Source of the DNA: Candidatus Gastranaerophilales bacterium
GTDB taxonomy: Bacteria > Cyanobacteriota > Vampirovibrionia > Gastranaerophilales > Gastranaerophilaceae
Reading direction: 5' to 3'
NCBI GenBank assembly: GCA_944324405.1
Contig: CALUWF010000001.1
Span: 248,001 to 312,000, forward strand
Length of the DNA: 64,000 nucleotides
Part shown: one piece after another, positions 16,320-25,192 of the stretch
Layout of the letters: each line of letters opens with the position of its first letter
Numbering within the stretch: the first letter of the stretch is position 1
Made by a program: the position numbers and the translations under genes
The notes under the pieces: generated by a model
What the model was told of the DNA's origin: nothing
The model's database searches: none
What the model saw: only the letters and a program-made list of their open reading frames with translations

Positions 16320-17252
16320 ATGAAGTTAGTTATTCAGATACCCTGCTACAACGAACAAGACACCATTTTAACCACACTAAATGCATTGCCGAAAAAAATT
16401 AAAGGCATTGATAAAATAGAGATTTTAATAATCAATGACGGCTCAAAAGATGAAACGGAGCGCCTTGCACGGGATTGGGGAGTCGGCAGAATTATAACAT
16501 TTAAACGTAATTTAGGCCTTGCACGCGCTTTTGCCGCGGGTCTTGGTGCCGCGCTTGAGATGGGCGCGGATATTATAGTGAATTTAGATGCAGATAACCA
16601 ATACTGCGCGGATGACATTGAAAAACTTATTTGCCCCATTTTGGATAAAAAAGCGGATATTACAATCGGTTCACGCCCTATTGATAAGATAAAACACTTT
16701 TCATTCACAAAAAAACTGCTGCAAAAACTCGGCTCTTATGTCATGAAAAAAGTATCAAATACCAATGTGGAAGATGCACCGAGCGGATTTAGAGCCTTTA
16801 GCGCCTATGCGGCAAAAAAAATAAATATTTTTGATAATTATACATACACTCTTGAAACAATTATTCAAGCACAGCGCAAAGGGCTAAATATTATTTGCGT
16901 ACCAATCAGAGTTAATGAGGATTTACGGCCCTCGCGCCTTGTAAAGGGTAATTTCAATTATATTATACGCTCAATTATAACAATGGTGCGCATGTTTATA
17001 ATATACAGGCCGTTTAGATTTTTTGCGCTATTAAGTGCTGCATTTTTTATCCCCGGTACCCTTTTGGGTATAAGATTTTTATATTTTTATTTAACGGGCG
17101 AAGGAGCAGGACATGTTCAATCTCTCATTTTATGTGCAATATTAACAATTTTTGCTTTTTTATGCGGGCTTCTGGCTGTTATATCAGACCTGCTTGCAAT
17201 AAACAGGAAATTGCTTGAAGATGTGCAGTTTATGTTAAGAGAGAGGAAATAG
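16320..17252 (+). CDS. Family 2 glycosyltransferase, polyprenyl-phosphate type
   Basis: 310 residues. N-terminal GT-A domain with 'VIQIPCYNEQDTI', 'ILIINDGSKDETERLA', 'NLGLARAFAAGL', the DxD-type 'VNLDADNQY' and 'APSGFRAFS'. Two C-terminal membrane helices (about 230-252 and 265-290) resemble DPM1/GtrB-like enzymes that charge a polyprenyl phosphate with a sugar. Sugar unknown. A hairpin terminator follows. The start seems to be used without a leader. Confidence 0.88.
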   Translation: MKLVIQIPCYNEQDTILTTLNALPKKIKGIDKIEILIINDGSKDETERLARDWGVGRIITFKRNLGLARAFAAGLGAALEMGADIIVNLDADNQYCADDIEKLICPILDKKADITIGSRPIDKIKHFSFTKKLLQKLGSYVMKKVSNTNVEDAPSGFRAFSAYAAKKINIFDNYTYTLETIIQAQRKGLNIICVPIRVNEDLRPSRLVKGNFNYIIRSIITMVRMFIIYRPFRFFALLSAAFFIPGTLLGIRFLYFYLTGEGAGHVQSLILCAILTIFAFLCGLLAVISDLLAINRKLLEDVQFMLRERK

Positions 17253-17271
17253 TTTTGTTGTTTGGTGTTGG

Positions 17272-17310
17272 AAAAGCCCTCTTGATTTTGTATGGGGGCT
17301 TTTTTATTTT
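17272..17310 (+). terminator. Terminator after the glycosyltransferase
   Basis: Stem AAAAGCCCTC/GGGGGCTTTT (17272-17281 with 17294-17303, one G-T-like mismatch) followed by a T-rich tract. Confidence 0.65.
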
Positions 17311-17320
17311 AGGGTAAATT

Positions 17321-17352
17321 AAACCCGCAGGAGAAAACTCTCTTGCGGGTTT
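17321..17352 (-). terminator. Terminator beyond the gap repeat island
   Basis: Perfect stem AAACCCGCA/TGCGGGTTT (17321-17329 with 17344-17352). Read on the minus strand it would end a gap transcript after a roughly 290-base 3' region containing the repeats. It may also act on the plus strand. Confidence 0.6.
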
Positions 17353-17365
17353 TAAAAATTATGCT

Positions 17366-17395
17366 GCGCAGTCGCGCTAGGGCTCGATTAAAGTT
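17366..17395. repeat. 30-bp direct repeat, copy B1
   Basis: Identical to 17588-17617; begins GCGCAGTCGCGC and ends GATTAAAGTT. It is the outer left border of the island. Confidence 0.95.
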
Positions 17396-17400
17396 ATGCG

Positions 17401-17459
17401 GTACGGTGTCGCCTTGTCCGCCTGCTCATCGCAGCCGTCACAGGCTCACACACCTGAGG
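17401..17459. repeat. 59-bp direct repeat, copy A1
   Basis: Identical base for base to 17511-17569; begins GTACGGTGTCGCC and ends CACCTGAGG. Confidence 0.95.
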
Positions 17460-17510
17460 TGTCGACCTTCACTCACTAAGTGCATAGCACTAAGTTCGTT
17501 TGGTCGCCGT

Positions 17511-17569
17511 GTACGGTGTCGCCTTGTCCGCCTGCTCATCGCAGCCGTCACAGGCTCACACACCTGAGG
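17511..17569. repeat. 59-bp direct repeat, copy A2
   Basis: Exact second copy of 17401-17459, offset by 110 bases; flanking bases differ on both sides. Confidence 0.95.
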
Positions 17570-17587
17570 CAAACTTTATCTCGCCAA

Positions 17588-18692
<1,105 letters not shown>

Positions 18693-18700
18693 TTATGGCT

Positions 18701-20071
18701 CTAATCTTCTTTTATGGTTAAAGTTGCCCCGCAGGCAAAAATTAACATCAAAGCACCGACTAAAAACGCATATTCATAGTGATTGTTTGGCATATTATTT
18801 ATTGTCGTAACGGAAATGTTTATAAACCACGCAAGTACAGTACATACAAGGATTTGCGGAGCGGCTATAAAAATATTAAAAATACCCATAACCGAACCTT
18901 CGGTGCCTTCTTTTATGTATTTTGAAAGCATAGCAAAGGGAAGCGCCAAGATACTTGCCCAGCCTATGCCCGCAAGTGCCATAGCCGCAATTGTGAATAT
19001 TGCATTTGGCAGAAAAGCAAGTAAAACATAGGCCAGCGCCATAAGTAAAAGTGAAACAAAATGCACTTTTTTATTGCCAAAGCGCTCTGCAAGCTTCCCT
19101 ATCGGTATTGCAATTACAAAACAGATAAGATTAAAGGCCGCAAAGCAAATTGAAGAGAAGTTTTGCCCGCTCATAACAAGAGTATCGTATGAGCTTTGAA
19201 ATTCCTGCGGAATTTGGGTCAAATCCGGCACTTGATAAAGTACATGAACTACATATTGAGTAAAAAATATGTTAAGGCTCATAACTCCAATCCAGGAAAA
19301 GAATTGAATAGTACAGATTTTGCCCACCTCTGGCGAGAGAAGGAAAAAGTCTTTTAAATTTTCAAAAAATGATTTTTTAATTTCTTTTCTTGCGTTAACT
19401 TCTTCAATTCTTTGCTCTTTTTTTGAAAGTTTTCTTTCTTTTATGGTAAGACATGTCCAGCTCATGCCAAGCAAAAAGGCAATTGCCGCCATATAAAACT
19501 GCGCTGATGTGGACATTTGATAATCAAAAACGTATTTTAAAACAGGGGCTGTAGCTGCCGCAATAACAGAGCCCAAGCCTATTGCAAAACTTAAATAAGA
19601 ATTTGCAACAGAGTGCTGCTCACGCGGCATATTATCGGGGATTAACGCTCTGTAAGGCCCTTGCGCCGCATTGACACAGGCATCAATAATCCATATCATA
19701 ATTGCCGCAATAAAAAGTGCACTCCACCAAGGAGCATTTGCCCCGAAAAGCGAAGCTATTTTTTCCGAATTCGGAAGTGCAAAAAGACCTATCGCACCTA
19801 AAAGCGCCCCGCCCATAAGATAAGGAAGGCGTCTGCCAAAAGGAGTTTCCGTATTATCGCTCAATGCGCCTATGATGGGCTGTACCACAATTCCCGTAAA
19901 AGGGCCGGCCAGCCAAATTAAGCCGAATAAAAGGGGTGACGCGCCAAAGGATTCGGTAAGAGGACCTGAAAGTATAATTCTCATCTGCCAGGCAAACTGT
20001 AAACCGAAAAAACCAATACAAAAATTCAACAGCTGGGGGGTGCTGAATTTTTTCAAATTCTCGACTGTCAT
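18701..20071 (-). CDS. MFS sugar transporter, GPH/SLC45-like
   Basis: 456 residues with about twelve membrane helices. The N-terminal region 'FGLQFAWQMRIILSGPLTESFGA', 'GLIWLAGPFTGIVVQPIIGALSD' and 'GRRLPYLMGG' fits the glycoside-cation symporter / SLC45 sucrose-maltose group of the major facilitator superfamily. A cytosolic Lys/Glu-rich loop (about 215-235) joins the two halves. TAAGGAG precedes the ATG. It lies upstream of gap on the same strand with an 86-base gap, which suits sugar uptake feeding glycolysis. Substrate not deducible. Confidence 0.85.
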   Translation of the reverse strand: MTVENLKKFSTPQLLNFCIGFFGLQFAWQMRIILSGPLTESFGASPLLFGLIWLAGPFTGIVVQPIIGALSDNTETPFGRRLPYLMGGALLGAIGLFALPNSEKIASLFGANAPWWSALFIAAIMIWIIDACVNAAQGPYRALIPDNMPREQHSVANSYLSFAIGLGSVIAAATAPVLKYVFDYQMSTSAQFYMAAIAFLLGMSWTCLTIKERKLSKKEQRIEEVNARKEIKKSFFENLKDFFLLSPEVGKICTIQFFSWIGVMSLNIFFTQYVVHVLYQVPDLTQIPQEFQSSYDTLVMSGQNFSSICFAAFNLICFVIAIPIGKLAERFGNKKVHFVSLLLMALAYVLLAFLPNAIFTIAAMALAGIGWASILALPFAMLSKYIKEGTEGSVMGIFNIFIAAPQILVCTVLAWFINISVTTINNMPNNHYEYAFLVGALMLIFACGATLTIKED

Positions 20072-20109
20072 TAAAAAATCTCCTTAATACGCGTTTTTGG
20101 TACAACTAT

Positions 20110-20138
20110 TTTACATTAGAATATGTTAATTGTAAAAT
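20110..20138 (+). promoter_or_regulatory. Promoter, leaderless start of the SpoIID-like gene
   Basis: TTTACA (20110-20115), 17-base spacer, TAAAAT (20133-20138), then seven bases to the ATG at 20146. No ribosome binding site. Confidence 0.65.
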
Positions 20139-20145
20139 TTAATTT

Positions 20146-21885
20146 ATGAAAGTTTTATATAGAGGATTTTTAAGTTTAATTGTTTTTCTTTTGTTTTTGA
20201 CGCCTGCAATGGCGCAAAATGAAAAAACAACGCTGCGTGTCGGGATTTCAAACCAGGGTTTTTCAACCTATGAACATAAAAACGCCGATTTTATTTCTCC
20301 GGATAATATGCTCATTGTCGATATGGTTTCAAATTCAAAGGCCGAAGTCAAGGCTGATGTACCCGTTAGTATTGAAATTTCGGATTGGAATTTTAAAATA
20401 AGTATGGATAATGATGTGCTTGTTGAAGGGGTGAGGGGCCCTATCGTCCTTACTTCAAAAGAAAAAATCGGCATTGTGAACTTAAATCGCAAAGGAACGC
20501 CTGCTTATTATTCGGGGCTTATTGAGCTTGTGCCCGTAAAGGCGGATAAATTTAATATAGTAAATGTTCTTGATGTTCAAACTTATCTGAAGGGTGTTGT
20601 TCCAAATGAAATGCCCGTGTCTTTCGGGCTTGAAGCACTTAAAGCTCAGGCAGTCGCCGCAAGGAATTATGCAAACCGTCCGCAGAGTACATATAAAAAT
20701 TATGACATCTGCGACTCGACCGCATGTCAGGTATATTACGGCATAAACTCACAAAAAGAAATTTCTGACCGCGCAGTAGATGAAACAAAAGGAATTTTTG
20801 CGCTTTATAATAACGAGCCCATACTCGCGCTTTACTCTTCAACGGCGGGCGGAATAACCGAAGATTGGAAAAACGTATATGCTTATAATCAGCCAAATAC
20901 CCCTTCCAAGCCTTATTTAACATCTGTTTGCGATGATAAAAACCAAAAATTTCTAACAAGCGAGGAGGAAGTAAGAGAATTTTATTCAAATAAAACCCTC
21001 TCCTATGACATTAAATCCCCGCGCTACAGATGGCAGGTTGAATGGGAAACAGGTGAACTTGAGGAAGTTTTAAATAAAACTCTCTTTGAACAGTCACGCG
21101 CAGGACTTGTAGAGCCAAAATTTGACGGAACGTATAAATTAGAAGGGCTGAAGGATATAAAGGTCTTGAAAAGAGGAAATTCCGGAAAAGCGCTTGAAAT
21201 TGAAATAAGCTTTAAAAACGGAACTTTTAAAGTAATGCGCGAGCTTGGAATAAGACGGGTTTTAAAGAAAAACAATTCAATGCTTGCAAGCGGCAACTTT
21301 TTTGTGGATAAAATAAGCGAAAAAAAAGCTGAAGAAGAATTTGAAAAAGAAGACAAAGACAGCCAAAAGAGCGAGAGCAAGGCAATTTTTTCATTTGAAA
21401 AAATTCTTCATCACGATCATGACGATAAAAAAACGGAAAAATTCGTAATAACGGGAGGCGGATTTGGACATGGCGTGGGCATGAGTCAATACGGCGCGGG
21501 ATATATGGCGCAAAACGGCAAAACGTTTGATGAAATTTTAAAACATTATTACAGCTCAATTACGCTTGGGACAATGGAAAAAGAGGTTTTATATAACCCT
21601 TACGGCATACAATACAAAACCGGTTTTTATTATCCCGCAAATTCAAAACAGAAAGTACTTCTTAAGGTTAAAAACCCCAAAAGAGCCTCCGGCATAGAAT
21701 TTAAAATAAACGGCAAAGAATTTGATTCGGATATGTCAAAATACAGCGCAAAGACTCTTGGCATGGACATTACAAAGTATGTAACAGAAGGCGTTAACGA
21801 AATTGTCTTTTCACCTTTAAGTGAAAAAGATAAGACAAAATCAATAACTTTTCAGGTAGAGATTGGAAGCACGATTGACAAGTGA
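20146..21885 (+). CDS. SpoIID/LytB-domain lytic transglycosylase-like protein
   Basis: 579 residues. Signal peptide (about 1-23, ending AMA). SpoIID domain with 'LKGVVPNEMPVSFGLEALKAQAVAARNYA' (candidate catalytic Glu in NEMP), 'CDSTACQVYYG', 'ALYSSTAGGITED', 'PYLTSV', and the terminal block 'GGGFGHGVGMSQYGAGYMA' with 'FDEILKHYYSS'. A Lys/Glu-rich insert (about 385-425) and a C-terminal domain of about 100 residues are extra. SpoIID enzymes cleave glycan strands lacking stem peptides; no sporulation genes are present, so a wall-remodelling role is likely. It overlaps murJ by 23 bases. Confidence 0.88.
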   Translation: MKVLYRGFLSLIVFLLFLTPAMAQNEKTTLRVGISNQGFSTYEHKNADFISPDNMLIVDMVSNSKAEVKADVPVSIEISDWNFKISMDNDVLVEGVRGPIVLTSKEKIGIVNLNRKGTPAYYSGLIELVPVKADKFNIVNVLDVQTYLKGVVPNEMPVSFGLEALKAQAVAARNYANRPQSTYKNYDICDSTACQVYYGINSQKEISDRAVDETKGIFALYNNEPILALYSSTAGGITEDWKNVYAYNQPNTPSKPYLTSVCDDKNQKFLTSEEEVREFYSNKTLSYDIKSPRYRWQVEWETGELEEVLNKTLFEQSRAGLVEPKFDGTYKLEGLKDIKVLKRGNSGKALEIEISFKNGTFKVMRELGIRRVLKKNNSMLASGNFFVDKISEKKAEEEFEKEDKDSQKSESKAIFSFEKILHHDHDDKKTEKFVITGGGFGHGVGMSQYGAGYMAQNGKTFDEILKHYYSSITLGTMEKEVLYNPYGIQYKTGFYYPANSKQKVLLKVKNPKRASGIEFKINGKEFDSDMSKYSAKTLGMDITKYVTEGVNEIVFSPLSEKDKTKSITFQVEIGSTIDK

Positions 21886-23491
21886 GAGTGAAAATACAAT
21901 AAAAAATAAAAGCGGGGAAGGGCTGCTAAAGGCTGCCTGGTGGATAGCTGTCATCATATTTTTATCAAAAGTGGCAGGATTTTTAAGGGATATTGTTGTT
22001 GCAAACTATTACGGCGCGGGCATTGTATCTGATGCGTACTTTTTTGCCTATCAAATCCCCGCACTTGTAATTGTTATTTTAGGCGGAGTGGGAGGGCCGT
22101 TTCACTCCGCAACCGTTGCGGTTTTTTCAAAACTTATAAACAGTTTTACCCAAAAACCCGAGCCGGAAGTTAAAAAACTCTTTAATACGTTTGAAACCTT
22201 CTCCATACTTATCTTTTTGGTGCTTTCGATTTTGTGTTTTTTCTTTCCGCGCCAGATTATGGGAATTATAATCAACAATCCTTCCTCGGACGAACTTTTA
22301 AATCTTGCCTCTTACCATTTAAAAATTATGTCGCCAATGCTTGTGATGGGTTCTGTTTTAGGGCTTTATTACGGAATTTTGGTCACCTATAAAAAATTTC
22401 TGCTGCCAAATATTTCACCTTCAATGGTATCTTTTGGAATAATTATCGTTTTGCTTGTAACAAAAGGAGATGCAAGCGGTTTTTACCTTGCCGCAGGCAC
22501 GACTCTGGGATGTTTTTTCCAGCTTATGCTTCAAACTCCGATGGTACGCTCTTTAGGATACGGTTTTAAACCTTCTTTTGACTTTTTTCACAATAAAAAC
22601 TTTAACGAACTTTTAGAGCTTTTATTCCCCGCATTTTTAAGCTCGACCATCGGTCAGCTTGGGGTTTATGTTGATATGTTCTTCTCATCAGGTTTAAAAG
22701 AAGGAGCCTGGACGGCTTTTGGCTTTGCAAACAGGATTTTTCAATTTCCTGTAGGACTCCTTGTGAGTGCAATACTTGTGCCTATTTTTCCGCTGTTTTC
22801 CCGCCTTGTGGCACAAAAAGACGACAAAGGAGTGCGTCATTACTTTTCAAAAGGAGTAGGCTCGCTGATTTACGCAGGCACATATCTTATGATATTAATT
22901 TTTATCATAAGGACAGATGCGATAAAACTTGCTCTTGAGCGCGGAGCGTTTAGCTCAAGCGCCACACTTATGGTATCTGAAATTTTATTTTTCATATCGC
23001 TCTCAATTATCCCCTATGTATTTCGCGACAGCGCAACAAGGCTTTTTTACTCCTATAACGATTCAAAAACACCCTTTTGCATTGCACTTTTGTGTATCGC
23101 TTTAAAAGTCGTCTTAAACTGGCTTTTGGTAAAACCCTTCGGCATAAACGGCATTGCCGTTTCTACAACTTTAGTTACGGCTTTTAACGCGCTGAGTCTG
23201 GGAATTTTATTAAGGAAAAAAATCTCAATCGGTTACAAAAAACTTTTATTTACGACCTTAAAAATCCTGCTGGCCGGGGCATTTGCCTTTTTGGCCGGAG
23301 ATTTTATAAGCATTTTATGGGATAAATTTATCCCATGGTCACTATTTTTGGGCATTTTAAAACTGGCTACAATCAGCATAATAAGCTTTCTTGTCTACAT
23401 TTTAGCTTCGCTTATTTTAAAAATAGAATATTTATACGAATTAAAAGAAAGATTGGCGGATAAAATCGGGGGCAAATGGAAAAAAATATAA
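21863..23491 (+). CDS. murJ: Lipid II flippase MurJ
   Basis: 542 residues with about fourteen membrane helices of the MOP/MVF type. It moves lipid-linked peptidoglycan precursor across the inner membrane. Typical segments: 'SKVAGFLRDIVVANYYGAG', 'SDAYFFAYQIP', 'LGLYYGILVTYKKFLLPN' and 'GLLVSAILVPIFPLFSRLV'. Starts at a TTG inside the spoIID-like gene, with AGGT upstream; a second TTG at 21875 is an alternative. It overlaps tsaC by 16 bases, so the three genes are one operon. Confidence 0.93.
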   Translation: MEARLTSESENTIKNKSGEGLLKAAWWIAVIIFLSKVAGFLRDIVVANYYGAGIVSDAYFFAYQIPALVIVILGGVGGPFHSATVAVFSKLINSFTQKPEPEVKKLFNTFETFSILIFLVLSILCFFFPRQIMGIIINNPSSDELLNLASYHLKIMSPMLVMGSVLGLYYGILVTYKKFLLPNISPSMVSFGIIIVLLVTKGDASGFYLAAGTTLGCFFQLMLQTPMVRSLGYGFKPSFDFFHNKNFNELLELLFPAFLSSTIGQLGVYVDMFFSSGLKEGAWTAFGFANRIFQFPVGLLVSAILVPIFPLFSRLVAQKDDKGVRHYFSKGVGSLIYAGTYLMILIFIIRTDAIKLALERGAFSSSATLMVSEILFFISLSIIPYVFRDSATRLFYSYNDSKTPFCIALLCIALKVVLNWLLVKPFGINGIAVSTTLVTAFNALSLGILLRKKISIGYKKLLFTTLKILLAGAFAFLAGDFISILWDKFIPWSLFLGILKLATISIISFLVYILASLILKIEYLYELKERLADKIGGKWKKI

Positions 23492-24036
23492 TCAAAAAAA
23501 GTGAAGTCATAGCCTTTGAAACAGATACGGTCTGGGGCTTGGGGTGCATACCCGATGACATCGAGGCGGTTAATAAAATTTATGAAATTAAAAATCGCGA
23601 CCGTTCAAAACCGCTTATTTTAATGAGCCATGACGTCAATTATTTAAAAAAATACGTAACAGGTATTTCCGATTACTCCGAATTACTTATGCAAAAATTT
23701 TTCCCGGGCGCACTTACCTTGATTTTTAAACGCTCAAGCCTCACTCCGTCCTGTATTTGTGCAGGTCTTGACACTGTCGGAATAAGAGTGCCGGACAGCG
23801 AAAATTTCAAAGAAATTACTACTCAGGTTGAAGGCCATGTCCTTGCAACAACTTCGCTTAATATCTCAAATGAACCGCCCTGCAAGGATTTTGAAGAAGC
23901 ATGCGAAAAATTCGGAAGCAAAGCAAAAATCATAAAACCGAAATATAAATCAAAACCTCAAAATCTCGCCTCTACGGTTGTTTTATGCCTTAATGACGAA
24001 ATTAAAATTTTAAGACAGGGAAGCGTAAAACTTTAA
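23476..24036 (+). CDS. tsaC: Threonylcarbamoyl-AMP synthase (YrdC/Sua5 type)
   Basis: 186 residues. Makes threonylcarbamoyl-AMP for the t6A37 tRNA modification. YrdC motifs: 'VIAFETDTVWGLGC', 'KNRDRSKPLILM', 'FFPGALTLIFKR' and 'VGIRVPDS'. Single-domain form without the Sua5 C-terminal extension. Functionally linked to mtaB at the left window edge, which modifies t6A further. It ends the spoIID-murJ-tsaC operon. Confidence 0.92.
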   Translation: MEKNIIKKSEVIAFETDTVWGLGCIPDDIEAVNKIYEIKNRDRSKPLILMSHDVNYLKKYVTGISDYSELLMQKFFPGALTLIFKRSSLTPSCICAGLDTVGIRVPDSENFKEITTQVEGHVLATTSLNISNEPPCKDFEEACEKFGSKAKIIKPKYKSKPQNLASTVVLCLNDEIKILRQGSVKL

Positions 24037-24080
24037 TTTTTAGAGTATTTTGGGTAAGTGTATTTAAAATTTAAATATGC

Positions 24081-24086
24081 TAGAAT
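24081..24086 (+). promoter_or_regulatory. Extended -10 box, leaderless start of unknown gene
   Basis: TGC-TAGAAT (extended -10) ends six bases before the ATG at 24093, with no Shine-Dalgarno between. Confidence 0.55.
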
Positions 24087-24092
24087 TCCCGT

Positions 24093-25139
24093 ATGAAAAA
24101 GATTTTGCCCCATCAAGACTTCTTTTGCGCCGTATTTTGGGCTTATTTTGAATTTTTAAAACTTGTAATTATTCAAAATAAGTATGAAAAAAGCTTTATT
24201 TTTGACGCGGCAGACAAGGAAACAAAAGGAGTAAAGGGGGTGAGGCACAAGTCTTTCAGCGAAAAATACACGCTTGATTTTAACTTAACGGACAAAAAAA
24301 TAAGCGGGAAAATCTTATGCAGCATAGAGTACAAAGAAAGGTCGAAAAAACTTTTTGTCACATTCAAATTAAAATCACCCGATATTTTTATAAAAACGCT
24401 GAAAGCATTGCAACAAGCCTCTTTTGCCCTTTGCGCGGAATTCTTTAATGAACTTGCGCAAAGGCTTTTAGAGGCTCTTTTGCCGGTTGAAACACCTGAA
24501 TTTAACTTTTTTGATTACTATTTTGCTCCTGTTATAAAATGCAAAAAATCTGCCCCGCAGCAAGATTTTTCGGATGATATAACATGTATTTTATACAGTA
24601 TTTATCTTTTTAGAAAAAATAAATTTTCATTTGTCAGAATAAATGCAGATGATATTTTATTTTTAAAAGAACGCAAAAGGTACTGCGCAAACTACAAAAA
24701 TAAAGATAAAAAGGAAATAGCAAAGGCTATTTCAAGGCTGCAATACTTGGGGTTGATTTATGCCAAAAAAATCAAAAATTTTGAATGGAAATTTTATTTT
24801 TTTGAAAATTCCGTACAAAGCGCTTATATTGTGCCAAAAGAAATTTTTACTCTGAATTCCAAAAAGCATTTTGAAAAATATCTTGCGCATTTAATCTGCA
24901 AACTGGCTCAGAGCTCTAAAAGCAGCCTGAGGCTCAAAAAACCAACGGAATTTTTATATAAAAACATAAAATATATAAAACCTTCAATTGCACGCGAAAA
25001 GATAGAGTGCGCATTTGACGAACTTGTAAAAAAAGGAATTATTAAAAACTGGCAATACGGGAAAATCGATGAAAATAAACTTTGCAAAACAGACTGGATT
25101 GTAAATTACAAAAAGCTTTCAATAATATTTTCACTCTAA
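24093..25139 (+). CDS. Hypothetical protein with possible winged-helix segments
   Basis: 348 residues, Lys- and Phe-rich, with no signal or membrane segment. The middle and C-terminal parts (about 170-260 and 270-340) contain helix-helix-hairpin patterns such as 'KEIAKAISRLQYLGLIYAKKI' and 'KIECAFDELVKKGIIKNWQYG', reminiscent of winged-helix domains in plasmid or phage replication initiators. That similarity is weak and no family is named. Monocistronic, with an own extended -10 promoter and a bidirectional terminator. Confidence 0.65.
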   Translation: MKKILPHQDFFCAVFWAYFEFLKLVIIQNKYEKSFIFDAADKETKGVKGVRHKSFSEKYTLDFNLTDKKISGKILCSIEYKERSKKLFVTFKLKSPDIFIKTLKALQQASFALCAEFFNELAQRLLEALLPVETPEFNFFDYYFAPVIKCKKSAPQQDFSDDITCILYSIYLFRKNKFSFVRINADDILFLKERKRYCANYKNKDKKEIAKAISRLQYLGLIYAKKIKNFEWKFYFFENSVQSAYIVPKEIFTLNSKKHFEKYLAHLICKLAQSSKSSLRLKKPTEFLYKNIKYIKPSIAREKIECAFDELVKKGIIKNWQYGKIDENKLCKTDWIVNYKKLSIIFSL

Positions 25140-25152
25140 TATTTTAAAAGCT

Positions 25153-25177
25153 AAAAGCCCCGAAATTCGGGGCTTTT
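25153..25177. terminator. Bidirectional terminator between convergent genes
   Basis: Perfect ten-base stem AAAAGCCCCG/CGGGGCTTTT around a five-base loop, with A tracts before and T tracts after the stem, so it can serve both the unknown gene and tpsB. Confidence 0.8.
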
Positions 25178-25192
25178 AAACTTATTTTCAAA

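Noticed and set aside
17343-17567. 74-codon plus-strand frame in the repeat island
   Set aside because: It is made of the two direct repeats, opens inside the terminator region and has no ribosome binding site; composition reflects the GC-rich repeats, not a protein.
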